Shown here one piece after another: positions 35,834 to 43,571 of a stretch of DNA of 61,613 nucleotides. The position numbers and the translations under genes are program-made. Origin of the DNA: Bradyrhizobium vignae (GTDB lineage: Bacteria > Pseudomonadota > Alphaproteobacteria > Rhizobiales > Xanthobacteraceae). Under the pieces are notes generated by a model. That model had not been told where the DNA came from. It did not search any database and was given only the letters and a program-made list of their open reading frames with translations. Within the stretch, counting starts at the first letter, position 1; each line of letters opens with the position of its first letter. The stretch is taken from the NCBI RefSeq assembly GCF_004114425.1, contig NZ_RDQF01000047.1:1-61613 (forward strand), read 5' to 3'.

Positions 35834-36295
35834 ATGAGTGAACGTCTCAACTACAACCACATCGCACCATCAGGCGCGAAGGCACTGGGCGGCGTCTACG
35901 GCTACGTCATGCAGAGTGGCCTTCCCGCGACGCTGGTCGCCCTGGTCTATCTCCGCGTGTCGCAGATCAACAACTGCGCCTATTGCCTCGACATGCACAC
36001 GCGCGACTTGCTGAAGAGCGGCGTGAAGATCGAAAAGCTCGCGCTGGTCCAGGCATGGGCCGAGGCCGGCAATCTCTTCGACGCGCGCGAGCGCGCCGCC
36101 CTTGCGTGGGCCGAGACTGTTACCCGTGTCGCCGAGACCAACGTTCCGGATGTAGCCTATCAAGCCGCCCGCAAGGTCTTCAGCGAGCGCGAGCTGGTCG
36201 ATCTCACGATCGCGATCAGCCTGATGAATGCGTACAATCGCATGTCGATCAGCTTCCGAAAGTCGCCACAGGCTGCGCTCGAGCATGCAGCCTGA
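35834..36295 (+). CDS. AhpD-like carboxymuconolactone decarboxylase family protein
   Basis: 153 residues from ATG 35834 behind AAGGAG. The redox pair is CAYCLDMHTRD (about residues 48-58), a CxxC plus histidine as in AhpD-type alkylhydroperoxidases. Flanking helices read LVALVYLRVSQINN and ERAALAWAETVTRV. These small cytosolic helical proteins reduce peroxides or act as disulfide carriers. It is divergent from the MocR regulator and 42 bp upstream of an HD-domain gene on the same strand. Control by MocR is inferred from the arrangement. Confidence 0.88.
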   Translation: MSERLNYNHIAPSGAKALGGVYGYVMQSGLPATLVALVYLRVSQINNCAYCLDMHTRDLLKSGVKIEKLALVQAWAEAGNLFDARERAALAWAETVTRVAETNVPDVAYQAARKVFSERELVDLTIAISLMNAYNRMSISFRKSPQAALEHAA

Positions 36296-36337
36296 CCGCG
36301 AAGGGCATCAGCCGAAACAGAAAGCAGGAGCCTGAAG

Positions 36338-36976
36338 ATGACGAGCGTGATTTCCGGCGTCAAGATTCCCGACAGCCAATTGGCGCGCGAGGCCGCCGAG
36401 CTGGTGCGCAGTTACGAGGACGAGATGTTGTTCAACCATTCGGTTCGCGTCTACGTGTTCGGCGCGATCAAGGGACTGCGTCAGAAGCTGAAGTTCGATT
36501 CCGAGCTGCTCTATGTCGCGGCGGTGTTTCACGATCTCGGCCTGGTCGATCACTACCACACCGAGACCAAGCGGTTTGAGGTCGACGGTGCCGACGCCGC
36601 GCGCGACTTTCTGCGGGCGCGCGGCATTGCCGAGCCGGAGGCCGACCTGGTGTGGGAAGCAATCGCGCTGCACACCACGCCCGGCATTCCGCAATATATG
36701 AAACCGGAGATCGCGCTCACAAACGCAGGCGTCCTGGTGGATGTCGTGGGCGTTGGATTTGACGAGTACACGCCGGAGCAGCGCGACGAGGTAATATCCG
36801 CGTTTCCGCGCGGCGATTTCAAGAACGAGTTCTTGAAGGTGCAGACCTGCTCGGCGCTGAAGAAGCCGCAGACGACGTTCGGCACCGTCAATTTCGATTA
36901 CATCGAGGATCACGATCCGAGCTTCCGCAAACCGAACGCATGCACGCGCATCCGCAACACGCCCTGGCAAAGCTGA
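36338..36976 (+). CDS. HD-domain metal-dependent hydrolase, cyanamide-hydratase-like
   Basis: 212 residues from ATG 36338. Metal ligands of the HD superfamily are visible: FNHSVRVYVFG (first histidine), VAAVFHDLGLVDHYH (the HD pair near residues 65-66) and ALHTTPGIP. The whole matches the HD subgroup that includes cyanamide hydratase, but the substrate cannot be named from sequence. It follows the AhpD-like gene by 42 bp and probably shares its transcript. Confidence 0.8.
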   Translation: MTSVISGVKIPDSQLAREAAELVRSYEDEMLFNHSVRVYVFGAIKGLRQKLKFDSELLYVAAVFHDLGLVDHYHTETKRFEVDGADAARDFLRARGIAEPEADLVWEAIALHTTPGIPQYMKPEIALTNAGVLVDVVGVGFDEYTPEQRDEVISAFPRGDFKNEFLKVQTCSALKKPQTTFGTVNFDYIEDHDPSFRKPNACTRIRNTPWQS

Positions 36977-37029
36977 GGAGACGCAGCCGCTACGCCACAG
37001 GATGCCTGGCTGCAGCCGAACTGTTCCGA

Positions 37030-37293
37030 TCATCCGGTGTCAACGGCCGTGCGCTCGCGGCGAGAGGGCGTTGGTTTCTTCTTTGAGAAGTACGGGTTCA
37101 CGACGCAACTCGCTGAGCGCCCAACGGCGAGATATCGGCACTGCGCAAGTGAGCCGTAGCGGCAGTCGAAATAGCCGACGGGGCCGTAGATCTGCATGCA
37201 GACCGGATAGCTCGGATCATAGGTCTGCGCGTGCGCAGACCCGCTTGCCGGGAGCATGCCGGTGAGGGCGAGCATCAGTACGGCGCGTCGCAT
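37030..37293 (-). CDS. DUF3551-like small secreted protein (copy 1)
   Basis: 87 residues from ATG 37293. A signal peptide (RRAVLMLALTGMLPASG, ending near AHA) is followed by YPVCMQIYGPVGYFDCRYGSLAQC, a cysteine pattern typical of the DUF3551 family that is abundant in Bradyrhizobium. The end is lysine/arginine rich. It begins one base after the stop of its paralogue, so the two are coupled. Function unknown; probably periplasmic with disulfides. Confidence 0.75.
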   Translation of the reverse strand: MRRAVLMLALTGMLPASGSAHAQTYDPSYPVCMQIYGPVGYFDCRYGSLAQCRYLAVGRSASCVVNPYFSKKKPTPSRRERTAVDTG

Positions 37294-37294
37294 C

Positions 37295-37603
37295 TCAGCG
37301 CGGCAGGAAATAGCCCGGCGTCTGCGCGCGCGGGCGATTTTGATACGCGTATGGGTCGTCGCTTTGTCCGACGAAATACGGATTGGCGATGCAGGTCAGC
37401 GCGCGACCGGACGCGCTCGCCTGACACTGCGGGTAGGTGTCGAACCTGCAATTGCTCAGTCCCGGCCATTCATCACCAGTGAGGCAGAACGGATGGTTCT
37501 TGCCGAATGCGCGTGCGGGCGTGCTTGCAATTGATGCGAGTGCAAATGTGATCAATGCGAGCGAAAGTGTGGCGACAATGGGGTGAGGAACTCGACTGCG
37601 CAT
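37295..37603 (-). CDS. DUF3551-like small secreted protein (copy 2)
   Basis: 102 residues from ATG 37603, chosen because it starts the signal peptide (HPIVATLSLALITFALASIA, ending near ARA). The mature part has HPFCLTGDEWPGLSNCRFDTYPQC, then LTCIANPYFVG, matching the cysteine spacing and the CxxNPYF end of the neighbour (CVVNPYF). It is the first gene of a two-gene tandem duplication on the minus strand. Function unknown. Confidence 0.75.
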   Translation of the reverse strand: MRSRVPHPIVATLSLALITFALASIASTPARAFGKNHPFCLTGDEWPGLSNCRFDTYPQCQASASGRALTCIANPYFVGQSDDPYAYQNRPRAQTPGYFLPR

Positions 37604-37856
37604 TTCGATTCTCCAATCACGCGAACGTGCGCGCGACGTCGTTACGCACGCATGCGGTGTATGTCGTGTAGTCGACATTGGAACTCGTGAAAACCCTGGT
37701 TTCAAAGGGTTTCCGTGCACGTGACGGTAAACATTCGTTAATGAGCAAGGTCCTTTCGATCGAACTGTTGCGTAGCGGTTACAGCAATTCCGTCGATCGC
37801 TGTTATGACGACGGTCACGGCCCGGGGGCCTTTGAAGAAACTGGAACGGGAATCAA

Positions 37857-38579
37857 ATGAAGAAGAGTTTGTTGCTTGCTGCTGTCAGCCTCGTCGCGCT
37901 CAGCGCGGCCGCGCCGGCACTGGCTGCTGACCTCGCGGCGCGGCCGTACACCAAAGCTCCGCCGGCGGCGATCGCTGCTGTTTACGACTGGAGCGGCTTC
38001 TACATCGGCATCAACGGTGGTGGCGGTTCGTCGCACGTGACCTGGGACTTCGTGGGCGTCGGTCGTGAAGGTTCGCACGATGCGACCGGCGGCACGGTTG
38101 GTGGCCAGATCGGCTATCGCTGGCAGTCGGGCCAGTGGGTGTTCGGCGTGGAAGGCCAGGGCAACTGGGCCGACTTCTCCGGCGATAATCTCAGCGCGCT
38201 GTTCGCCACCCGCAACCGCACGAAGATGGATGCGTTCGGCCTCATCACCGGCCAGGTCGGTTATGCCTGGAACAACGTCCTCATCTATGTGAAGGGCGGT
38301 GCGGCCGTGGTCAGCGACAAGTACGAGATCTTTAACCTCGGCGGCGGATTGCTCGCGTCGACCAGCAACACCCGCTGGGGCGGCACGGTCGGTGCCGGTC
38401 TCGAGTACGGCTTTGCGCCGAACTGGTCGGTTGGCGTCGAGTACAACCACATCTTCCTGTCCGACAAGGACGTCACCTTCGCCGGTTTCGCCGGCACCGA
38501 GCGCATCCGTCAGGACGTCGACATGGGCCTCGTCCGCCTGAACTACAAGTTCGGCGGCCCGATGGTGGCTCGCTACTAA
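37857..38579 (+). CDS. Outer-membrane beta-barrel protein (Omp25/Omp31/RopB family)
   Basis: 240 residues from ATG 37857. The signal peptide KKSLLLAAVSLVALSAAAPALA is followed by DLAARPYTKAPPA, then YDWSGFYIGINGGGG, the standard start of rhizobial Omp25/31 barrels. Eight amphipathic strands follow, and the protein ends in an aromatic residue (PMVARY), as barrel insertion needs. It is an abundant structural outer-membrane protein in this group. An AAACCC/GGGTTT inverted repeat lies upstream (37691-37712) and a strong terminator follows. Confidence 0.9.
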   Translation: MKKSLLLAAVSLVALSAAAPALAADLAARPYTKAPPAAIAAVYDWSGFYIGINGGGGSSHVTWDFVGVGREGSHDATGGTVGGQIGYRWQSGQWVFGVEGQGNWADFSGDNLSALFATRNRTKMDAFGLITGQVGYAWNNVLIYVKGGAAVVSDKYEIFNLGGGLLASTSNTRWGGTVGAGLEYGFAPNWSVGVEYNHIFLSDKDVTFAGFAGTERIRQDVDMGLVRLNYKFGGPMVARY

Positions 38580-38610
38580 GACAGAACGCTCCACGCGAGC
38601 GGCTGACGAA

Positions 38611-38632
38611 AGCCCCGGCTTCGGCCGGGGCT
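38611..38632 (+). terminator. Rho-independent terminator of the outer-membrane protein gene
   Basis: AGCCCCGGC, loop TTCG, GCCGGGGCT, followed by TTTTG. The stem is a perfect 9 bp with a stable tetraloop, 31 bp after the stop. Confidence 0.92.
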
Positions 38633-38688
38633 TTTTGTTATTTGCATTCAACGAGTTAACCATCCAGCCTGGGGACGTCCCGGATCAC

Positions 38689-38717
38689 TTGACTCCTTAG
38701 AACAAACTGAGAACAAT
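38689..38717 (+). promoter_or_regulatory. Promoter overlapped by LexA boxes
   Basis: TTGACT (38689-38694) and AACAAT (38712-38717) are 17 bp apart, matching five and four of six consensus positions. Both LexA boxes overlap or abut these elements, so LexA binding would block RNA polymerase. Confidence 0.65.
38700..38714. promoter_or_regulatory. LexA box 1 (GAAC-N7-GAAC)
   Basis: GAACAAACTGAGAAC is the reverse complement form of the alphaproteobacterial SOS box GTTC-N7-GTTC. It covers the spacer and the first bases of the -10 element. Confidence 0.75.
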
Positions 38718-38732
38718 GTTCTTCATACGTTC
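38718..38732. promoter_or_regulatory. LexA box 2 (GTTC-N7-GTTC)
   Basis: GTTCTTCATACGTTC fits the alphaproteobacterial LexA consensus exactly. It begins one base after the -10 element, over the expected transcription start, 3 bp from box 1. Confidence 0.8.
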
Positions 38733-38749
38733 CAACAAGGGAGCAGGCC

Positions 38750-38848
38750 ATGTTCAGGGTTTTCGTCGAAGAAGCCGCCGCACTGGCGTCCATCACGCTG
38801 TTCGTCGGGATGATCGCGATCTGGGCGCAGGTGATTCCGCAGCTCTGA
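38750..38848 (+). CDS. 32-residue single-span membrane protein, SOS-controlled (SidA-like candidate)
   Basis: The ATG at 38750 follows AAGGGAG (38737-38743) at ideal spacing. The protein begins MFRVFVEEAA, has one hydrophobic span (ALASITLFVGMIAIWAQVI) and ends PQL. Its third codon positions are mostly G or C. Two LexA boxes and a good promoter precede it and no other gene fits them. In Caulobacter, SidA is a 29-residue inner-membrane SOS protein that blocks division through FtsW; the size, membrane span and control agree, but homology is not shown. A shared transcript with dnaE1, 179 bp downstream, is possible, since no terminator is visible between them. Confidence 0.7.
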   Translation: MFRVFVEEAAALASITLFVGMIAIWAQVIPQL

Positions 38849-39027
38849 TTCGCTGAGCTTCCGGCATGTTGGGGAAAAGCCGGATGACGGGGCGAAGCGG
38901 TCGCTCCTGCGTGGACTCTCGCGGCGCGACACCCCACCATTGTGAAGCGAGTCGGCCGGACGGGTGGATGATGCCCTAGGGCGCCGGCGACCGCTCTATC
39001 CCATCTGCAAGAGGCCGTCACGCGACC

Positions 39028-42000
39028 ATGCCGAGCGCCGGATTTGTTCACCTTCACGTTCACTCGGCCTATTCGCTGCTCAAGGGCTCGATCAAGATCG
39101 CCAAACTTGCCGAGCTTGCGAAGAAAGACCATCAGCCCGCGCTGGCGCTGACCGATACCGACAATCTGTTCGGTGCGCTGGAGTTCTCCGACAAGATGGC
39201 GGGCTCCGGCATTCAGCCGATCGTCGGCTGCGAGCTGGCGATCGATTTCGGCGATCAGGATCCCAATGCGCGCAATGCGATCGGGCCGTCGCGCGTGGTG
39301 TTGCTGGCGGCGCAGGAGCGCGGCTATCGCAGCCTGATGCGGCTGAACTCGCGCGCGTTCCTGGAATCACCGGACAGCCATGCTCCGTTCATCAAATTCG
39401 ACTGGCTCGAGGGCGAAACCGAGGGGCTGATCGCACTGACGGGCGGACCGGACGGGCCGATCTCGTTGGCGCTCGCCGGTGGTCTTGGCGAGCTCGCCGC
39501 GGCGCGCTGCGAGCGTCTGGCCGGCCTGTTCGGCGACCGCCTCTACATCGAGTTGCAGCGCCACAACACCGAAAAGGAGCGGCGCGTCGAAGGCGGCTTG
39601 ATCGACATCGCCTACGCCAAGGGGCTGCCGCTGGTTGCGACCAACGAGCCGTATTTCGCGGCGACCGACGATTACGAAGCGCATGATGCGCTGCTGTGCA
39701 TCGCCGGCGGGCGGCTGATCGCCGAGACCGAGCGCGAGCAGCTCACGCCGGATCACCGCTTCAAGACGCGCGCCGAGATGGCGGTGCTGTTCGCCGACAT
39801 TCCGGAGGCACTCAGCTCGACGGTGGAGATCGCCGAGCGCTGCTCGTTCCGCCCCCTGACGCGCAAGCCGATATTGCCGTTCTTCACGGTCGGCGCCGCG
39901 TCGAGCTCGGATGCGGCCGCGGTGGAGGCGGCCGAATTGAAGCGCCAGGCGGAGGAGGGGCTCGCCAAGCGCCTGCGGGTCCACGGCCTGTCGCAGGGCA
40001 CGACGGAAGAGACCTATGCCAAGCGGCTCGCCTTCGAGCTCGACGTCATCACCCGCATGAAATACGCGGGCTACTTCCTGATCGTGTCCGACTTCATCAA
40101 ATGGGCGAAGTCGCAGGGCATTCCGGTCGGGCCGGGCCGCGGCTCCGGCGCCGGTTCGCTGGTCGCCTGGGCGCTGACCATCACCGACCTCGATCCGATC
40201 AAGTTCGGCCTGCTGTTCGAGCGCTTCCTCAATCCCGAGCGCGTCTCGATGCCGGACTTCGACATCGACTTCTGCCAGGACCGCCGCGGCGAGGTGATCA
40301 AATACGTCCAGGAGCGCTACGGCCGCGACCAGGTCGCGCAGATCATCACCTTCGGTACGCTGCAGGCGCGCGGCGTGCTGCGCGACGTCGGCCGCGTGCT
40401 GCAGATGCCCTACGGCCAGGTCGACAAGCTGACCAAGCTGGTGCCGCAGAATCCGGCCGCGCCGGTGACGCTGGCTGCGGCGATCGAGAGCGAGCCGAAG
40501 CTCCAGGCGTTCCGCGACGAAGACCCGATTGTGGCGCGCGCCTTCGACATCGCCCAGCGCCTGGAAGGCCTGACGCGCCACGCCTCGACGCATGCCGCCG
40601 GCATCGTGATTGGCGATCGCCCCTTGAGCGAGCTCGTGCCGCTCTACCGCGATCCCAAATCCGATATGCCGGTGACCCAGTTCAACATGAAATGGGTCGA
40701 GCCGGCGGGCCTGGTGAAGTTCGACTTCCTCGGCCTCAAGACGCTGACCGTGCTCGACGTCGCCTGCAAGCTGCTCAAGCCGCGCGGCATCCACGTCGAT
40801 CTCGCCACGCTGCCGATCGACGATGCCGAGAGCTACCAGATGCTGGCGCGCGGCGACGTGGTCGGCGTGTTCCAGGTTGAAAGTCAGGGCATGCGGCGGG
40901 CGCTGATCGACATGCGCCCCGACCGTTTCGAGGACATCATCGCGCTGGTCGCGCTGTATCGCCCGGGTCCGATGGCGAACATCCCGACCTATTGCGCGCG
41001 CAAGCACGGCGACGAGGAGCCGGAATATCTGCACCCCCTGCTGGAGCCCATCCTGAAGGAGACCTTCGGCGTCATCATCTACCAGGAACAGGTGATGCAG
41101 ATCGCGCAGGTGATGTCGGGCTATTCGCTCGGCGACGCCGATCTGCTTCGCCGTGCCATGGGCAAGAAGATCCGCGCCGAGATGGACAAGCAGCGCGACA
41201 TCTTCGTCGCGGGCGCGGTGAAGAACGGCGTGCCGAAGGGGCAGGCCGAGACCATCTTCGAGCTGTTGGCGAAGTTCGCCGACTACGGCTTCAACAAGAG
41301 CCACGCGGCGGCTTACGCGCTGGTGTCCTATCACACCGCCTATATGAAGGCGCATTATCCGGTGGAGTTCATCGCAGCGTCGATGACGCTCGATCTCAAC
41401 AACACCGACAAGCTCTCCGAATTCCGCTCCGAGGCGCAGCGCCTCGGCATCAAGGTCGAGCCGCCGAACATCAACCGCTCGGGCGCGACCTTCGAGGTCG
41501 GCGAGAACACGATCTACTACGCGCTCGCCGCGCTCAAGGGCGTCGGCATTCAGGCGATCGATCAGATCATCGCGGAGCGCACCAGAGGCGGCCTGTTCAC
41601 CTCGCTCGCCGATTTCGCCGCGCGGGTCTCGCCGCGCGCGATCAACAAGCGCATCATCGAAAGTCTCGCCGCCGCCGGCGCCTTCGACGCGCTGGAGCCG
41701 AACCGGGCGCGCGTCTTCGCCGGTGCGGATGCGATCCTCGCCGCGTGCCAGCGGGCGCATGAAGCTGCGACCATCGGCCAGAACGACATGTTCGGCATGT
41801 CGGCGGACGCGCCGACCATCATGCTGCCGCAGGTCGAGCCGTGGTTGCCGGCCGAAAAACTCCGCCGCGAATACGACGCCGTCGGCTTCTTCCTGTCGGG
41901 ACACCCGCTCGACGATTATGCCACCGTGCTGAAGCGGCTGCGGGTGCAGAGCTGGGCCGAGTTCTCGCGAGCGGTGAAGACGGGGGCCACCGCCGGCAAG

Positions 42001-42531
42001 GTCGCCGCCACCGTGGTCTCGCGCATGGAGCGGCGCACCAAGACCGGCAACAAGATGGGCATCATGGGCCTGTCCGATCCGACCGGCCATTTCGAGGCCG
42101 TGCTGTTCTCGGAAGGGCTCGCGCAATATCGCGACGTGCTGGAGCCGGGCGCGGCCGTGCTGCTGCAGCTCGGTGCCGAGCTTCAGGGCGAGGACGTCCG
42201 CGCCCGCGTGCTGCATGCCGAGCCGCTCGACGCCGCCGCCGCCAAGACGCAGAAGGGTCTGCGCATCTTCCTGCGCGACACCAAGCCGCTGGACTCCATC
42301 GCCAAGCGTCTCGCCGGCCCCGACATGGCCGCTTCGAACGGCGCCGCGCCGAAGGTCGGCAGTCCCGGCATCGCACCGCGCTCGAATGGCGACGGCGAGG
42401 TCTCGCTGGTGATGATGCTCGACCTCGAGACCGAGGTGGAGATGAAGCTGCCCGGCCGCTTCAAGGTTTCGCCGCAGATCGCCGGCGCGATCAAGGCGGT
42501 GGCGGGCGTGGTGGACGTGCAGCAGCTCTGA
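39028..42531 (+). CDS. dnaE: DNA polymerase III alpha subunit
   Basis: 1167 residues, the length of replicative DnaE1 rather than the shorter SOS polymerase ImuC/DnaE2. The N-terminal PHP domain begins FVHLHVHSAYSLLKGS. The palm has the catalytic aspartates in PDFDIDF (D410, D412) and GPGRGSGAGSLVAWAL nearby. Downstream are IIYQEQVMQIAQVMSGY, the helix-hairpin-helix region, FFLSGHPLDDY and an OB fold near the C-terminus. It polymerises DNA in the cytosolic replisome. Its start is ATG 39028, just after CACGCGACC; no strong ribosome site is evident. Confidence 0.95.
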   Translation: MPSAGFVHLHVHSAYSLLKGSIKIAKLAELAKKDHQPALALTDTDNLFGALEFSDKMAGSGIQPIVGCELAIDFGDQDPNARNAIGPSRVVLLAAQERGYRSLMRLNSRAFLESPDSHAPFIKFDWLEGETEGLIALTGGPDGPISLALAGGLGELAAARCERLAGLFGDRLYIELQRHNTEKERRVEGGLIDIAYAKGLPLVATNEPYFAATDDYEAHDALLCIAGGRLIAETEREQLTPDHRFKTRAEMAVLFADIPEALSSTVEIAERCSFRPLTRKPILPFFTVGAASSSDAAAVEAAELKRQAEEGLAKRLRVHGLSQGTTEETYAKRLAFELDVITRMKYAGYFLIVSDFIKWAKSQGIPVGPGRGSGAGSLVAWALTITDLDPIKFGLLFERFLNPERVSMPDFDIDFCQDRRGEVIKYVQERYGRDQVAQIITFGTLQARGVLRDVGRVLQMPYGQVDKLTKLVPQNPAAPVTLAAAIESEPKLQAFRDEDPIVARAFDIAQRLEGLTRHASTHAAGIVIGDRPLSELVPLYRDPKSDMPVTQFNMKWVEPAGLVKFDFLGLKTLTVLDVACKLLKPRGIHVDLATLPIDDAESYQMLARGDVVGVFQVESQGMRRALIDMRPDRFEDIIALVALYRPGPMANIPTYCARKHGDEEPEYLHPLLEPILKETFGVIIYQEQVMQIAQVMSGYSLGDADLLRRAMGKKIRAEMDKQRDIFVAGAVKNGVPKGQAETIFELLAKFADYGFNKSHAAAYALVSYHTAYMKAHYPVEFIAASMTLDLNNTDKLSEFRSEAQRLGIKVEPPNINRSGATFEVGENTIYYALAALKGVGIQAIDQIIAERTRGGLFTSLADFAARVSPRAINKRIIESLAAAGAFDALEPNRARVFAGADAILAACQRAHEAATIGQNDMFGMSADAPTIMLPQVEPWLPAEKLRREYDAVGFFLSGHPLDDYATVLKRLRVQSWAEFSRAVKTGATAGKVAATVVSRMERRTKTGNKMGIMGLSDPTGHFEAVLFSEGLAQYRDVLEPGAAVLLQLGAELQGEDVRARVLHAEPLDAAAAKTQKGLRIFLRDTKPLDSIAKRLAGPDMAASNGAAPKVGSPGIAPRSNGDGEVSLVMMLDLETEVEMKLPGRFKVSPQIAGAIKAVAGVVDVQQL

Positions 42532-42661
42532 CGTTGTCAGCTCCGCCGCAAACCAACGCTTAACTATCAAGCCCCCGTGTGGTATCGAAGCCTGTCCGGC
42601 GCAGCTATGAGTTGTGTGCCGGACAATCGCGTTCGGCGGGTCGTCAGGGAGGACAACAGCC

Positions 42662-43405
42662 ATGTGCGATAAATGCTCCCAAAATCTACAGCAATCGCTC
42701 GCTCCTTCGCGGCGCTCCATGATGCTCCTTGCTGCTTCGGCGCTCGGAGCGGCGGCGTTCGGCGGGGCCGCTTTGGCCAAGGAGGCAAAGGCGCCGCCGA
42801 AGCCGCAGAACGTGCTGTCGCCCGATGCGGCGCTGAAGCGGCTGATGGAAGGCAATGCGCGCTACGTGTCGGGCGTGTCGCGCCGCCACGACTTCAGCCA
42901 CGAGCGCGAGGCGTTGGTCGGCGGTCAGAATCCTTACGCAGCGGTTTTGAGCTGCGCCGATTCACGCATCGCGCCCGAATATGCCTTCGATAGTGGACGC
43001 GGAGACCTGTTCGTGTGCCGCGTCGCCGGAAATTTTGCCGGCGATGAGACCGTTGCCAGCATGGAGTACGCCGTCGCCGTGCTCGGCACGCCCCTGATCC
43101 TGGTGCTCGGCCATGACAGTTGCGGTGCCGTCGATGCGACCATCAAGGCGTTGAAGGACGACAAGCCGCTGCCGGGGCACATCCCCACGCTCGCCGCCGC
43201 GATTGCGCCGGCGGTGAAGACCGCGGCCCAGCAAAGCGGGAACGCGCTCGACAACGCCATTCGTCAGAACGTCATCGACAACGTCGCCAAGCTGAGATCG
43301 GCTGCTCCGATCCTCAACGCAGCGGCCGAGCAGGGTAAGCTCAAGGTGGTCGGCGGTATCTATCGGCTGAGCACGGGGACCGTCGAGTTGCTTGCCCAGG
43401 GCTGA
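42662..43405 (+). CDS. Beta-carbonic anhydrase with twin-arginine signal
   Basis: 247 residues from ATG 42662 behind GGGAGGA. The N-terminus reads MCDKCSQNL, then SRRSMMLLAASALGAAAFGG, a Tat-like signal ending near ALA, so the enzyme should work in the periplasm. The zinc ligands and catalytic pair are visible as LSCADSRIAPE and LGHDSCGAVDATI. It interconverts CO2 and bicarbonate. The two cysteines before the signal (CxxC) are unusual. It stands alone between dnaE and the caspase-like gene. Confidence 0.9.
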   Translation: MCDKCSQNLQQSLAPSRRSMMLLAASALGAAAFGGAALAKEAKAPPKPQNVLSPDAALKRLMEGNARYVSGVSRRHDFSHEREALVGGQNPYAAVLSCADSRIAPEYAFDSGRGDLFVCRVAGNFAGDETVASMEYAVAVLGTPLILVLGHDSCGAVDATIKALKDDKPLPGHIPTLAAAIAPAVKTAAQQSGNALDNAIRQNVIDNVAKLRSAAPILNAAAEQGKLKVVGGIYRLSTGTVELLAQG

Positions 43406-43571
43406 GCCTGGGCCGCCCTTTCGAGCTGACATGAGGCTGACCTGGAGCTGACGCCCGCGGCGGCGCGGCCACGCCAGCGCCTCAATCCGAGCTTTTCGTT
43501 CAACCGCCGTTCAGCCGGCTGCGCGCCTCATGCGTGGTGGCACCTCAACAACAAAAGCGGGCAAGCAAGCC

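Noticed and set aside
39028..42531. DnaE as the SOS mutagenesis polymerase ImuC (DnaE2), given LexA boxes upstream
   Set aside because: The length (1167 residues) and the N-terminus HLHVHSAYSLLKGS fit replicative DnaE1. imuA and imuB are not adjacent, and the boxes sit directly on the promoter of the small gene at 38750.
39367..42855. A minus-strand open frame of 1162 codons opposite dnaE
   Set aside because: It is the complement of a clear polymerase gene. Long antisense frames arise in GC-rich DNA because stop codons are rare, and the product is a His/Arg/Asp-rich string with no domain.
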